From contig JADNYV010000191.1 in assembly GCA_015501055.1 (NCBI GenBank), positions 1 to 64,000 of the forward strand: 64,000 nucleotides of DNA, written 5' to 3'. Positions 22,268 to 32,877 of this stretch are shown here, piece by piece. The translations under genes and the position numbers were made by a program. The notes under the pieces are model-generated. The model was not told the DNA's origin, did no database searches, and saw only the letters and a program-made list of their open reading frames with translations. Numbering within the stretch: position 1 is the stretch's first letter; every line of letters begins with the position of its first letter. The stretch comes from Mucidula mucida (taxonomy: Eukaryota; Basidiomycota; Agaricomycetes; Agaricales; Physalacriaceae).

Positions 22268-24132
22268 TCCTTCGCACCGCAATAGCACAAAATTCATTCT
22301 GACATATCCAGCGTAAAATCTTCGTTCTAATGGGTTCCAATGGTATACGTAGATAGGACCATTTCTCGACAAATTCAGGCGGAAGCTCTGACCAGCGATC
22401 GTAGTTCCCGTAGTTGAAGTTAGGTGGAATCGTATACACATCAGGAAAACCTTCCCGGGCTAATCTGAAGGAAATATGTCGAAAATTCGCATAAACAGTG
22501 GTAAAGGTGATAAGTCAGTTTCGATGGCTGAATTAACAGAAATGTTCCGCGCATTCAATGACATTTGTGGTCCTACTTGAGAAGTGCGGTCATTTACGCT
22601 AAAATTCTTGCATACACACTCTACTTACTCTGTAAGTGTCCGGTCCATTAAATATCAGCATTTTCTGTCCTTCAGATATACCAATCAACAGTAAACACTT
22701 ACCGAGTATCGTGCACTGGACTCCTTCCCTCAATTCGGAGGCCTAATAGTAACAGTTCTGCCCTGCATGATTCAATCAAGATTCAATGCAGTTTCCTTGG
22801 GCGAGAAAGTTGAAGAGACGCTACACAATGAGCCGGGCGGAGTCAGTACATACAGCCGTCAAATGCTGGTTGAGAACAAGTCCATTTAAAGTCCTGTGCC
22901 AGTTGGGTGCCAGTTGAGGACCTTCGAGGACATGTTCCCGACCGGGTCCCGATGGACCAATCATCGTCCAGCCTGATCCGGCTATGATCCGCTCCGACTC
23001 ATGGTCAAAAGGACCGGCCATCGCCAAACAAGACCATCGCGTTCTTTGCCTCTGTTCACCATCTTCTGCGTGCACTCGCCGCCATACCCATCATGGAACC
23101 TGACATCTTGTGGTATACCCAGGACGCTGCCAGCGCAACAATGACTCTGGACAGCTGACAGACACACGCACAACGGCCACAAGCGCGATGTGTCGCTTAA
23201 CGCAAGCAATCACAACGACCACAAGTGCAAACAAACACAACTTGACGATACGGTACAAATGTGCCAACGTCTAATTTTTTTCTCACTAAATATCAACACT
23301 TGCTGTACCATTAAAGTATAAAAATGCTATATCTAGATGTACTCTCAATATTTGAAAGGCTGATAGTAGTAGTAGTACATAGAGTGTATCATATACCGAA
23401 TCGTATCCGTGGTTAGACCAGGTTAGACCGTCGTTTGCGGGTGGTTAGACGGTCATCGTCTAACCAGGACAATACCCTCGAAAGCGGGTTTAGCGGCTAT
23501 AACGGGTAATAGCCAGCCACGATCGGTGTTCTTAATTGGGAACCGTGTTATCCTTTGTTCTTGCCCTCATCTCCTCTATCCACATCTGCCATTGTTGCCA
23601 GTTACCTCTTTGAGTCACAGTCTTCATAGTGGAACTGCCAGACTATTGGATTTCGGCAGGTAAGCCACCTATTTCAACTTGAAAACAATGCTGAACTGCT
23701 GTCTGTAGTCAATATCACATCCGACTTCCTGGCGGGCGACCATCCTCTAGGAATACTTGTTGAATCGTTTACACATGGAATTCTACTGCTTTCTCCCATT
23801 TTCATAGTCTGTACACAACATTTACACGACACACCCTCAACCACAATACTCACAATCGACATCCGAGTCCACAATTGATCGTAGACAATGAACCGCCGGA
23901 CAATGAACTGCCAAACGCCTCGCCAAATGACGCGCCGAACAAAGCACCTCACTACCCTTGTCCCCTATTTCCAACAGTGGATGAGGCTTCATTGTTCGCT
24001 AACGATGGCAGTCTGTGGACGCAGGTGAGTGTATAAATGACACAACAGCTTTGCTAAATCTTCCAACGCGTCTGCAGAAACCTTACCCCAGCTCAACGTC
24101 GTCAGAACCTTCGATCTGGTCTTCCCTTCTTC
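22268..24132. other. Intergenic, 1.9 kb, no gene recognised
   Basis: Short frames only. It contains the GGTTAGAC repeats at 23411-23465. A possible intron (GTGAGT near 24026 to CAG near 24077) lies just upstream of the next gene, but I cannot connect it in frame. Confidence 0.4.
23411..23465. repeat. GGTTAGAC direct and inverted repeats
   Basis: GGTTAGAC occurs at 23411, 23421 and 23443. The last forms a perfect 9-bp hairpin with 23457-23465 (loop GTCAT). Confidence 0.6.
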
Positions 24133-24837
24133 ATGCCAGCCCATAAGCGCACTCGGGACGAAGCCAATACCGACGATAACTGGCAGAGCAGCTCAGAATT
24201 TACCCATCATCTCTTTCCCATCTCCTCTTCGACATCACCTCCCGAGCAGTACTTCTCAAACCATCATTCTAATATCCCATTCCGCTTCATTGAAGAGCCA
24301 TTGGAATCAGGACTACGTGTTTCTAGTCTCCCAACAGCGTTCAACTTTGATGCAGAATATGCGGCCGTACTTGGTCGCCTCCCAGAGTCGGCACCATCTG
24401 CGCTTGGACAATCATCATTCAGCCATGGTTTCGACTTTGACAAGCTTCTTTCCCTCTCAGGAGCCGACGACATGGATACAGAGCATGATGGGGAAGCAGA
24501 GTACGGCACAGAAGGAGAGCACAGCGAACTTGATGAAAACAATCCGCTTGAAGAGCTTCCGGCAGCTCTCCCACAGTCAATGCTCACTGAGGCTGAAGCA
24601 CTTCGTGTGCTCTCCGATCAGTCCCATGAGATGCGACTTGCCCATCACAATGCTATGGATGCGGATAAAGGAACACAAGCAGCTTACCCGCGACACGTAA
24701 AACGCTATAAGCTGTGGTGGTGCCTGGATCAGGACCGCCGCATACAGGCCGATCCATGTTGGGTTCGTATTTCCAGCGAACCCGTCATGCAGACCAAAGT
24801 CGCGATTTGGCTACAGTATGAGTCATCGCGCCCAAAG
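24133..24837 (+). CDS. Unknown gene truncated by an LTR insertion
   Basis: An open frame of 235 codons from MPAHKRTRDE ends where the LTR of Gypsy copy 2 begins; the stop TAG is inside the LTR. The first ~150 residues are Ser/acidic and probably disordered. The last ~60 (AAYPRHVKRYKLWW, VMQTKVAIWLQY) look like a small helical DNA-binding fold, reminiscent of the N-terminal arm of fungal tyrosine recombinases. That comparison is weak. The continuation of the gene is not visible beyond copy 2. Confidence 0.5.
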
Positions 24838-25367
24838 TGTTAGCAACTGACTAAGCCACGAGACTCAACCAGGTACCACAGCAAGAACTTTAAGGAAGAA
24901 AGTGTTCGCGTTCGTAGAACTAGGCTAGGCCAGGTGTATAAACGAGATCGGAACTAAAGTACAATGATACTACACTACTGCTTATATACTAGTAAGTCTG
25001 TGTTTGAGACTCCTTGTCCATACGCGTTTCCACTAGGGATGCTCCACGCCCTTGACCCAGTGTTGTATGCTACTAGTCCGTGAAACCACTAAATACGAGT
25101 GGTAACTGCATGTAAGTAATAATACTGAAACGACCATGTGTGCTACAAATGTCGGCGGTGTGTATACAATAGGGAGTCCATGAGGTATCGGCATGTATGA
25201 TGTCATCCATGTGTTGGACATGTGTCCGACATGAGTACGGCTTCGGTAATGAAAAGGGTATGATCGGTGATGAAACAGATGATGAAGCAGTCCGTTGGTT
25301 GATAAGACAAGGCCCCCGATAAGATATGATAAGATGTGAAAGTGTGAAAATATGGTCATTCATAACA
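24838..25367 (-). repeat. LTR of Gypsy copy 2
   Basis: 530 bp, TG...CA ends, close to the copy 1 LTRs. Confidence 0.9.
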
Positions 25368-25378
25368 TCACCCCCTCC

Positions 25379-26413
25379 TTAAGGCGCAAGTTCTATTCTG
25401 CGCCAGATTTGCTCCATGAGGGCCGCAGAGGGTAGCGTGACATCAATAGGTTCGGTATCAGGCGGTGGCATGGGTCGGAATAGGTGTGATGGAAATTGCG
25501 ACATGGGGACTTCGATGCGAGCAAGCGCAGGTGGCTTCGGCTTTTTCGGGTACTGCTGGTGGAAATCGCGAATGGCTTCGTTGGCATTCTTGAGATTGCA
25601 TGCCGGTTCCCATGTCTGTTCGTGTGTGCCATAACCCTTCCAGTGAACCTTGTATTGAAAACCCCCGCGGTACTTCTGGGAATTCACCACTTTCTCAACC
25701 TCCCATTCCGGTTCGGCTCCTTCCAGCACAGGTGGTGGACGCATGTCTCGGGGTTGCGTCGGAAATTGCGGCTCGTGGTAAGGCGTCAACAGAGCCTCAT
25801 TGAACACGGGATGAATGCTTTTCCACGTGTGAGGAATCTGGAGCTTGTAAGAGCTCGTCCCGACTTTCTTGATCACTTTGAACGGTCCGAAGCGTTTGTC
25901 ATCGAGCTTCTTCATTGGTCGGTCCGTGCTGAGATTCGTCCCCTCCAGCCATACTTTGTCGCCTTCCTTGTACTCTACTGCCTCTGTCCGCTTCCTGTCA
26001 TAAAACCGTTTCATGTCTTCTTTTGCCATCTTCAATGCTGACCCCACTTCGTCCCATGTCTTCCTCATGCCGTCGGCAAACTCCTGCGCAGTCTCATTTC
26101 TCGATGCCGTTTTCGGAGCGGTGCCTTTGTAGGGATGTCTGCCCATATCTGCGAAGAACGGAGTGACTTTGGTCGCCGAGTGAACCCAATCGTTGTAAAC
26201 GAATTCAGCAGAGGGTAGCCATTCGTGCCAGTCGTTCTGATGGTAGTTGACGAATAACCGCAAGAAATGTTCTATCTCTTGGTTCAACCGTTCTGTTTGC
26301 CCATTTGCCTGTGGATGGTACGCCATTGTGAAGTTCCCTTCAATGCCCAACAGCCGGTATAACTCCTTCATGAAACGCGAGTGGTATTGCGGACCTTGAT
26401 CGTGTATCATCTG
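25379..26413 (-). pseudogene. pol: pol fragment of copy 2: integrase C-half and intact chromodomain
   Basis: The frame starts at QMIHDQGPQYHSRF (integrase core). It includes NGQTERLNQEIE, the C-terminal integrase domain and a complete chromodomain (QYKVHWKGYGTHEQTWEP), ending at TAA 25381-25379. Upstream, the same frame runs 264 bp into unrelated sequence, so the 432-codon frame is chimeric. This copy shows that copy 1 lost its chromodomain by a CAA to TAA change. Confidence 0.88.
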
Positions 26414-27189
26414 TCGCCTATAGATATGATCAAAAAAGGGCAAGAGTAGTCCAAGCAGCTCCAAGAGGTCACTTTCACCATGTTTTTCAATGGTACACAT
26501 CAGATATGCACCAATGCATCGCTCTAGGATGAGATCGGACGTGCCCGGCCCAACCTCCGAGCCCACTTTCTGCGTCCACTTTCCGCTAGCGGTGGTATCC
26601 AAACAGGTTCTGATGTCAGACTTTGAATTACCTTCTCCACTGGATCCAGCGTTTGAGTATGCCCCCGCACATTGCACAACCTATGACTACGGATGGAAAT
26701 GGCACGCAACAATATGAACACGTTAACTACGGCAACAGCCGCCTCAATGTCCGCATACCAATAACCATGTAACCCTCTCAACCTTAACAACATCACTTGA
26801 CATGAAGAAAAGAATATGGCTTTGCACGCGCAAAATCCCAAAAAGATAGTTTCAAGCCTAAGCACGTTACTTGATACGGCACTGCCACGGGTTACAGACA
26901 CGACAATTTTGCAGTACAGTAATAGTTACTTATGTGCAGTCAAGTAGTGCTCCTTTCCATAACAAAGGCTCTTCCTTGTCTAAATTTATCTTCATTGGAT
27001 TTTTTGTTACGTGAACGGTGAGAGTGCACTAAAAATGAAAAGAGTAAGCACTTGGACCCCAAATGTGTTCGGTTTAATAGTGCTTTTTAAGTATTATTAC
27101 TGGCTTCGACAAAGGTCTTACACATTTCTTTCAGTCAAAGAAACTAACTTATCATCTTTAGCCCCTTTTGGCCAATTTTATCGTAATTT
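26414..27189. other. Unrecognised sequence next to copy 2
   Basis: No family recognised. The minus-strand frame continuing from copy 2 (to 26677) has no known motif. The sequence becomes AT-richer after 26900. Confidence 0.4.
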
Positions 27190-27840
27190 TCTTCAGATTA
27201 GCTTAGGAGGATTTCCCTGATGAAGAATGTCAAACCCAATAATAAACTTTGTATCACGACAAGAATCTCTGCAACACTGTTAAACCATGGAGATATGACG
27301 GAGTCGCCCCATCTAATAAGCGTTAAAAGACAGATTCTTGTTGAACGTACAAGTTGTTGTGCTCATCGTGGCATGACCACGAGCTAGTGTCCTCCAAATG
27401 GTAGGATTTCTAAGATTGGCAAAATCCCTGGAATGAAATTGTTGAGTCATTTGTTCTGGGTCTTTAAGAGGAAACACATGATCCAAGACTCATTGCTCTC
27501 CCGTCAAACCAGCTTCATTGCGACATGGCGGTTTTCTTTGTCCTGCGCGAAGACATCATTTCCCTATGGTATGCTTATTATCCTATCTTCATATGCCCCA
27601 ATTGCAAAGTTCTTACATGAGCTGCGGCTAAGTAAGGAACCCGGCTCACATTATCTTTAAATAAAGCATCTGCCTCGTCGTGGAATGAGTATGGAAACTG
27701 ACCACCTAATGGGCTTAAATTTGGGAGATAAGGACCGCACTCGGCATCAAATGTCACCCCTTCATCCAAGCAAAAGTGGTTATACAGTGTGTATCCGCGT
27801 TCCAGTAACCAAGGTCGTGCAGAGTCTTCCTAAAATCTCA
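27190..27840 (-). pseudogene. Decayed kinase-like gene
   Basis: Minus-strand pieces in order: PWLLERGYTLY and FPYSFHDEADALF (N-terminal part), DVFAQDKENRHVAMKLV (nucleotide-binding strand with the AMK lysine), LEILPFGGH and VVMPRW (hinge), PWFNSVAEIL with LLLGLTF (start of the C-lobe). The order is that of mushroom kinase-like genes, but stops and frame changes separate the pieces. The catalytic loop is lost. Confidence 0.6.
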
Positions 27841-28375
27841 TGCGCTTCAGGAGATTAAATTCCGGGGTACCAGAAACGGTATTTGGATCAAGGGAAAAGT
27901 TAATCTGTAGGTTGATTTAGCAAGACAGACAATCAATCTGTACACTTTGCGCATCTGAATATCCATGGTAATTAAGGCTCCAACTAATTAGTTTAGGTTT
28001 ACAAGTTGTTGTAAAACTGAACAGTAAACCCTTTAAGCTGTTTAATAAACTGTTTTATGTATAAACTAAATAGTATATCATATGTCAAAAAAATTCAAAC
28101 AACCCTTCTCGGAGCCAGTGCTTCGTAAGCATGGACTTTGAAATGGTATCAGCCTTCAACAATGCAGTACTTCAGTGCACAACTGCTTTGCCGATGAGAA
28201 TAGGTGTTCTACCAATACACTGGCTCCTGGAATACATAGGTAGTCGCATGCAATACCGGCAATAATGGGGAAATCTGCTTAATGTTTCTACTTAATGAGC
28301 CATAAGTCTCCTACCTCGAAACCAAGATAGATTGTACAAACCTTCCACCACGGAAGACAGTTGTCCGCCTTTCCT
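27841..28375. other. Non-coding, AT-rich flank of the hAT element
   Basis: No gene. 28010-28075 carries repeated TAAACTGTTT-like blocks similar to those at 36000-36066, possibly the subterminal repeats of the hAT element. The exact hAT ends are unresolved. Confidence 0.4.
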
Positions 28376-28790
28376 TTATTCTTGAAGGTCTTTCATCATA
28401 TACCACTTGATTAATAGAATTAAAATATACATAATCATTCTTTGATTAGTTTTTAACTTCTTAAAAACATCCTCATTTGTTAAATAATTTTTTTTCCTTA
28501 ATTTTAATTTAAAATCCATCTTATCTAACTTTAAATAAAAAACCTTTAATTTTTCATATTTATCAATTAATTTAGATAAATCAACTATATCCTTTTTAGA
28601 TAAAATCTTTTCTAATCTCTTTAATTTTACATTAATATTTTTATTTAATAGAGACTTAACCAATAAATAAAATTTAGCCAGATTATCTTTCTCTGTCTCT
28701 TTTGTTGTTTTTTTTATTTTAGAAAAAAACATTATCTTACAAAATTTATATTTATACTTATTATTCATTAAAACAAAAATTGCTCTCATG
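28376..28790 (-). other. Extremely AT-rich island with an open Lys/Ile/Leu/Asn-rich frame
   Basis: Base composition changes abruptly to mostly A and T. The minus frame stays open for about 138 codons (MNNKYKYKF ... KWYMMKDLQE), rich in Lys, Leu, Ile and Asn, and joins in frame to the hAT frame upstream. I do not recognise it. It could be an organellar or plasmid-derived insert or a low-complexity expansion. Confidence 0.55.
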
Positions 28791-29282
28791 CGCGTTATAA
28801 AACCTCTCAGTTTCACCAGCAATTGGGCGGGCAGCGCAGGTTGTTGTTCCTGAGAGTCGGCAAGAGCAATGCTATTTATGAACACATCCATATCGTTGAT
28901 GTCCATGGCATCGCTTGCTTCCTAAGCAACCGGAACTTCTGCGGTCTCTGTGGTATTGAAGCGAGCCTGATATTGGCCAAAGACATGCTCAAATAGAATC
29001 TTTGCCTTGTCGCCACGTTCTGTCAAAACCTTGTAGAACCAGTGCAGTCCAAAATGCGGATGAAGAACTAGTAATAGCAAGTTGAGTGCCACTATAGTGT
29101 TAACAGACCAAAATAGCATCTACTTGTTGCGATAACATTGTACTGGTTGTTCCAAGCTGGATGATAGTACTTCTCAAGCTTCTCAAGGCCAGCCTCAACT
29201 GCCTTGGATAGTTCTGGCAGTGTTGTTGCAAGCTTAGTGATGCTTGCCTTCATTTTGTTTTGCATGTGCTGTACATTGGTAG
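28791..29282 (-). pseudogene. hAT transposase, downstream part
   Basis: Reads PELSKAVEAGLEKLEKYYHP and YNVIAT. A GT-AG intron follows, then LHPHFGLHWFYKVLTERGDKA and FEHVFGQY, the 'LHP..kl.wF' block of hAT transposases. A 1-bp loss lies near the left edge (TAC-AGCAC). The C-terminal hATC dimerisation block is not visible; the AT-rich island starts instead. Confidence 0.75.
29276..29282. repeat. Target-site duplication TTGGTAG, left
   Basis: Matches 32871-32877 on the other side of the nested transposon. Confidence 0.75.
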
Positions 29283-32200
29283 TGGGTGTGGGCCTTTGGC
29301 GGAGACAAAATTGTTGGCTGACTAAGCAGCTTGATCACTGATTTCATTGCGCTGGCGCTTTGCTTACACTAGCACCATTGTTTTGGCGTAAAACCCAATG
29401 CAAACAACTTTCTATGCTTAACTACGACTCTACTCTAAATTATATACAAATTACAGGTGCTTTACTGGTACCAATCCTCTTCTAAGTCATAGCTGTCCTC
29501 CTCTTTAAGATCAGCCACTGTTATCTCTATATCTCCCTCTTCTCCTGCCTCCTCAATGACTCCTTCCCTTGCAGTGGTCAAAGATTCTGTGTTAAGCTCT
29601 CTAGGAAGGCCCTCTTCTATGTAACTCTCAACTGCAGTCCTCCAAAGCACACATTTTGTGTCTCTATCACCCCGAGCCTGCTTGCCTTTGGGAATGGATT
29701 CCTTCGACGTTTTGCTGCCATACTTTCAATGCCAGTCCAGTTGTAGATCCACCATTGGGACTGTTATGTAATTGGAGGCCTCGCACGGGCGAGCACATGC
29801 ATACTCAACCTCAGTAATGGTCAAAAGAGGCAACACTCAATCAATAGCATCAGAGACAGCCTGCGCCCTGGCTTTGTGCAACCAATCCTTCTCTACCTTC
29901 TTCTCTGAGACCTCCTAGCAATACTTTGCCAAGTTAAGCTTGGCTTGTCGGTTAGCTCCGGAGGAATCTTATGCGCGCGTGATTCAACAAAGAAATGTGC
30001 ACATCTTAGGACCAAGTTTCCAAATATATTCTGATGTCTTGTTAAATTTAAACATCTGACGCGCATTGTACTGTTCTAGCAAGATTGTTGAGTTTACTTT
30101 TGTGCACTGTCTGAACATGCCAAGAGCAGATTTGCAAAGATTATTGGTGCTCTCCATCCAGGCGCGTTTAATATTCTTGGGTGATGTGCCTGCAAGTGCC
30201 CCACCCTTCTCAAATTTGGACATAAAATGAAGCCGTGTTGTTTGAGCCCCACATAGGAATGCAACCATCAGGGCCTTTAGATGGGAAAGCTCTGATGTGT
30301 AGCGCTGAACATTATATAATGCTTCTGGGTGTCCCCACGGCTGTTATCAAGTGTTGCGGTCTTGAAGGATGCATTAAGCCCGACTAAAAGCTCAGGATTT
30401 TCAATCAGCTTGTCAATATGAGTAATGATGCGCTTGTAAAGCTCCCCAAGCTTTAGGACACTGTTGTGGGTACAAACAGGATCACGTATCTTGCGCACAT
30501 ATGGCACGCTGATTGCGAGCCAGTACAGAACAATTACACAGATCTCATGGCACGTGACATTGCAGTGCAGTCCATTTCATATGTTCTTCTCCATGTGGTT
30601 AAGGCTTTGGGAGGCCTTATTCTCCTTCACATATAAGAGGAATCTGATGAAGAGATCAAGGTACGTGATGAGAACAGCACATGCCTTGGCGTGAGATTGA
30701 AAATATGTGTGGCTTGTGTCAGGAAAGCCAATCATGAACCCGAGCTCTGCATCGAAGAAGAAGCAAAGCGTGTCTTGCTGGCCGTGTTTACGGTCTTTGC
30801 ATCTGAAGATAGCACTACAGAGACTTGCAACCTTGACAGCTCCACCCTTGGTTTTATCTTCAGCTTGTAAACATCTTCTGAGGGCCAGATAGATTGTTCT
30901 CGGGCCAGAACTGCTTTATCTGGTAACAGCTGCCCTTAAACACATTCATCTCCTTATGCATACAGCATTTGGCCCAAAGAAAAAAGTTCACGTCTTCCTT
31001 CTTCTTAGTTGTCAACTTGTCAAACTCCTTTTGCCCAATGTTGCGGATGATTTGCATCCTCATTGCCTTGTACTTCTTGAGTTGTTCCTCTTGGAAAAGT
31101 GCTGCCCATGCTGTGGGCCCACCGGCTTTTCAAATAGCTTCCTGGGTGCATTTAAGAGTAATCAGACAAGCTCGAGCTTTTCCATTCCCTTCATGGTTGC
31201 TTCTCCTTGCAGCTCCTGGTTGCAGTGCTTCTTCCACTCTTTTAGCAAACAGAACAGCTTTTTTTAATCTTCTGCATAGTCAGAGTGAAACCCGATAACA
31301 AGGTTCTAGAACTTGTGTGCATCTGCCTCTGTAAACCCCAATAGTCTACTTTTGCAAGCAAGGTGATAGATCTCCTCAACAAGCTTAATTCAGCCATTAA
31401 GCTGTGTCTTACTGGTGTGATTTACAGCCATCTTTAAGTTAAGAAAGAACTGCAGCTTCTGGTTGTTCTTGTCAATAACTGTCGCAAATTTTGTCTTATA
31501 CGTCTCATTTTTATGACTTGTATCATTGCTGCTGACCTGTCAGCAATAGTCAGCACCAACGTGGCCTGTGTAACACGTGTAATCATACCTTTTGCCGTCT
31601 TGAGCGCATTAGCAAATTAAAGTTTTGCTGTGTTACCACCCTCCTTCACAATTCTACCCACACTATGCCTCAAGACATTTTCTTCAACTGTAGCACCAAA
31701 GGCAGCACCAATCCGCTTAAAAACTCGAACAACCTTGTTGGCCGTGACACCCTCAGGAGCTACGAGCTCATTGAAAACATTGTGCGCATCATCAGGGATG
31801 ATTCCATCAACCTTCAGATAATAGCTGTGCTGTTTGTTTTCTTTCTTTCGAAAAAGACGTGTTACCCTGTGCATGACAGTTGCCAAACAATTTGGAATAC
31901 ATTTAATTTTGGCTTTAAGCGTGTGGTTCTCCCTTTGGTAGCGCAGTTTATCTGCCTTAAAATGCATGGTTGTGTCGTCAAATTGCTCCTCAAGTTGCAT
32001 ATTTGCCGTCTAAAGACCAAGAATTGTCCTTTGACTTGTCTTGAGCTCCTTGCTGTGTTCCTTCAGCTGGTTGCTCTGCATTTGTATAACACTGTCCTTC
32101 TTCTGCGATGTTTTATGCCAGTACTTGGCCCTTTTTGCAAGTTTGTCCTTGTCCTGTTTAACTCTATCCCCTCTTGCCCGCTCTCTATCCCCTTGTTATC

Positions 32201-32870
32201 TTTTCTTGGCCAACAGGTGAGCCGTTTCTGAATCATTAATCTCGTTATCCAAGTCTGTTGAGTACTCCTCTGGGCCAGGTATTGGTGCAGTAGCGCTTGA
32301 CAATGGCTGTCAAACAGCTCTGGCCTTTGCCAATTGGCTTTTTTGCTTGCGCTTGGTGCCCAATTTAAAGTGGCATGAGTCATCAAGATGCTTCTCCTTC
32401 ATTGAGCATAACAAGCGCAAGAGCGGGAGCACGTTGACCAAACAAAATAAGCACGTTCAACGCACAATTGTTGTGTCAACGGAACTGTTGACATTTGTTG
32501 ATTGGGCCCATCACAAGTGGTTGGCCTACAAAATTCTTTCGCTTCAGAATACATTTACACACCCAAATGAATGCTTGGATCCACTTAGATTATGATTTTA
32601 TTCAAAGTTACAACAAGGTATTCACAGAAAACTGTTCACAAATGTAGTATTTAGATAAGATAACCATGTTATGGGCTCAAATTCACAAATCTGACATTGC
32701 AACTACAAATTGATTGCTATTCTCAACACTTCTCTCAGCCAAATGAGTGCCCATAACTACTCATTCATGATATCTTTTTTCGCGCGGTTCTGACAGGCAT
32801 TCTGGCAGGGCATCTCTTTTGGAAAGATATTGCTTGATCACTTTCCCACCCGCTCAATTGCTCGCACCCA
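29283..32870 (-). mobile_element. 3.6-kb DNA transposon nested in the hAT element
   Basis: Termini are imperfect inverted repeats: TGGGTGTGGGCCTTTGGCGG at 29283 and, reading inward from 32870, TGGGTGCGAGCAATTGAGCG. TTGGTAG flanks both sides (29276-29282 and 32871-32877). It can extend to CATTGGTAG (9 bp), because TG is shared with the end. Removing the insert and one copy rejoins the hAT coding sequence, apart from the 1-bp loss. The element encodes one decayed protein. Confidence 0.8.
29460..32390 (-). pseudogene. Mushroom-specific orphan protein, putative transposase of the nested element
   Basis: One main frame with roughly a dozen stops. Blocks in order: coiled-coil N-terminus; GIIPDDAHNVFNELVAPEGV and VRVFKRIGAAFG; SVGRIVKEGGNTAKL; SSNDTSHKNETYKTK; VNHTSKTQLNG; HSDYAED; FGPNAVCIRR / LWAKCCMHKEMNVFKG; VKVASLCSAIFRCKD; QDTLCFFFDAELG; PDTSHTYFQSH; VPYVRKIRD; GELYKRIITHIDKLIENPELL; STILLEQYNARQMFK. 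I know this block order from a large family of mushroom 'hypothetical proteins'. Acidic residues in (S)NDTSHKN and the CCMHK motif may be functional. Function is inferred from the terminal repeats, not from a known fold. Confidence 0.65.
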
Positions 32871-32877
32871 TTGGTAG
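32871..32877. repeat. Target-site duplication TTGGTAG, right
   Basis: Matches 29276-29282. Confidence 0.75.

Larger units (their letters stand above)
24838..26413 (-). mobile_element. Gypsy family A, truncated copy 2 (LTR plus integrase end)
   Basis: LTR 24838-25367 (530 bp) is followed by the family A 3' internal part. Homology stops abruptly at 26413, inside the integrase core. No second LTR and no target duplication were found. The chromodomain is intact here. Confidence 0.9.

Noticed and set aside
26414..26677. 432-aa frame read as one integrase protein
   Set aside because: Homology to family A stops at 26413. The upstream 88 codons are unrelated flanking sequence in frame by chance.
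28376..28906. 176-aa minus frame as a new host gene
   Set aside because: The first ~40 codons belong to the hAT fragment and the rest is a compositional island. No start, intron or family supports a host gene.
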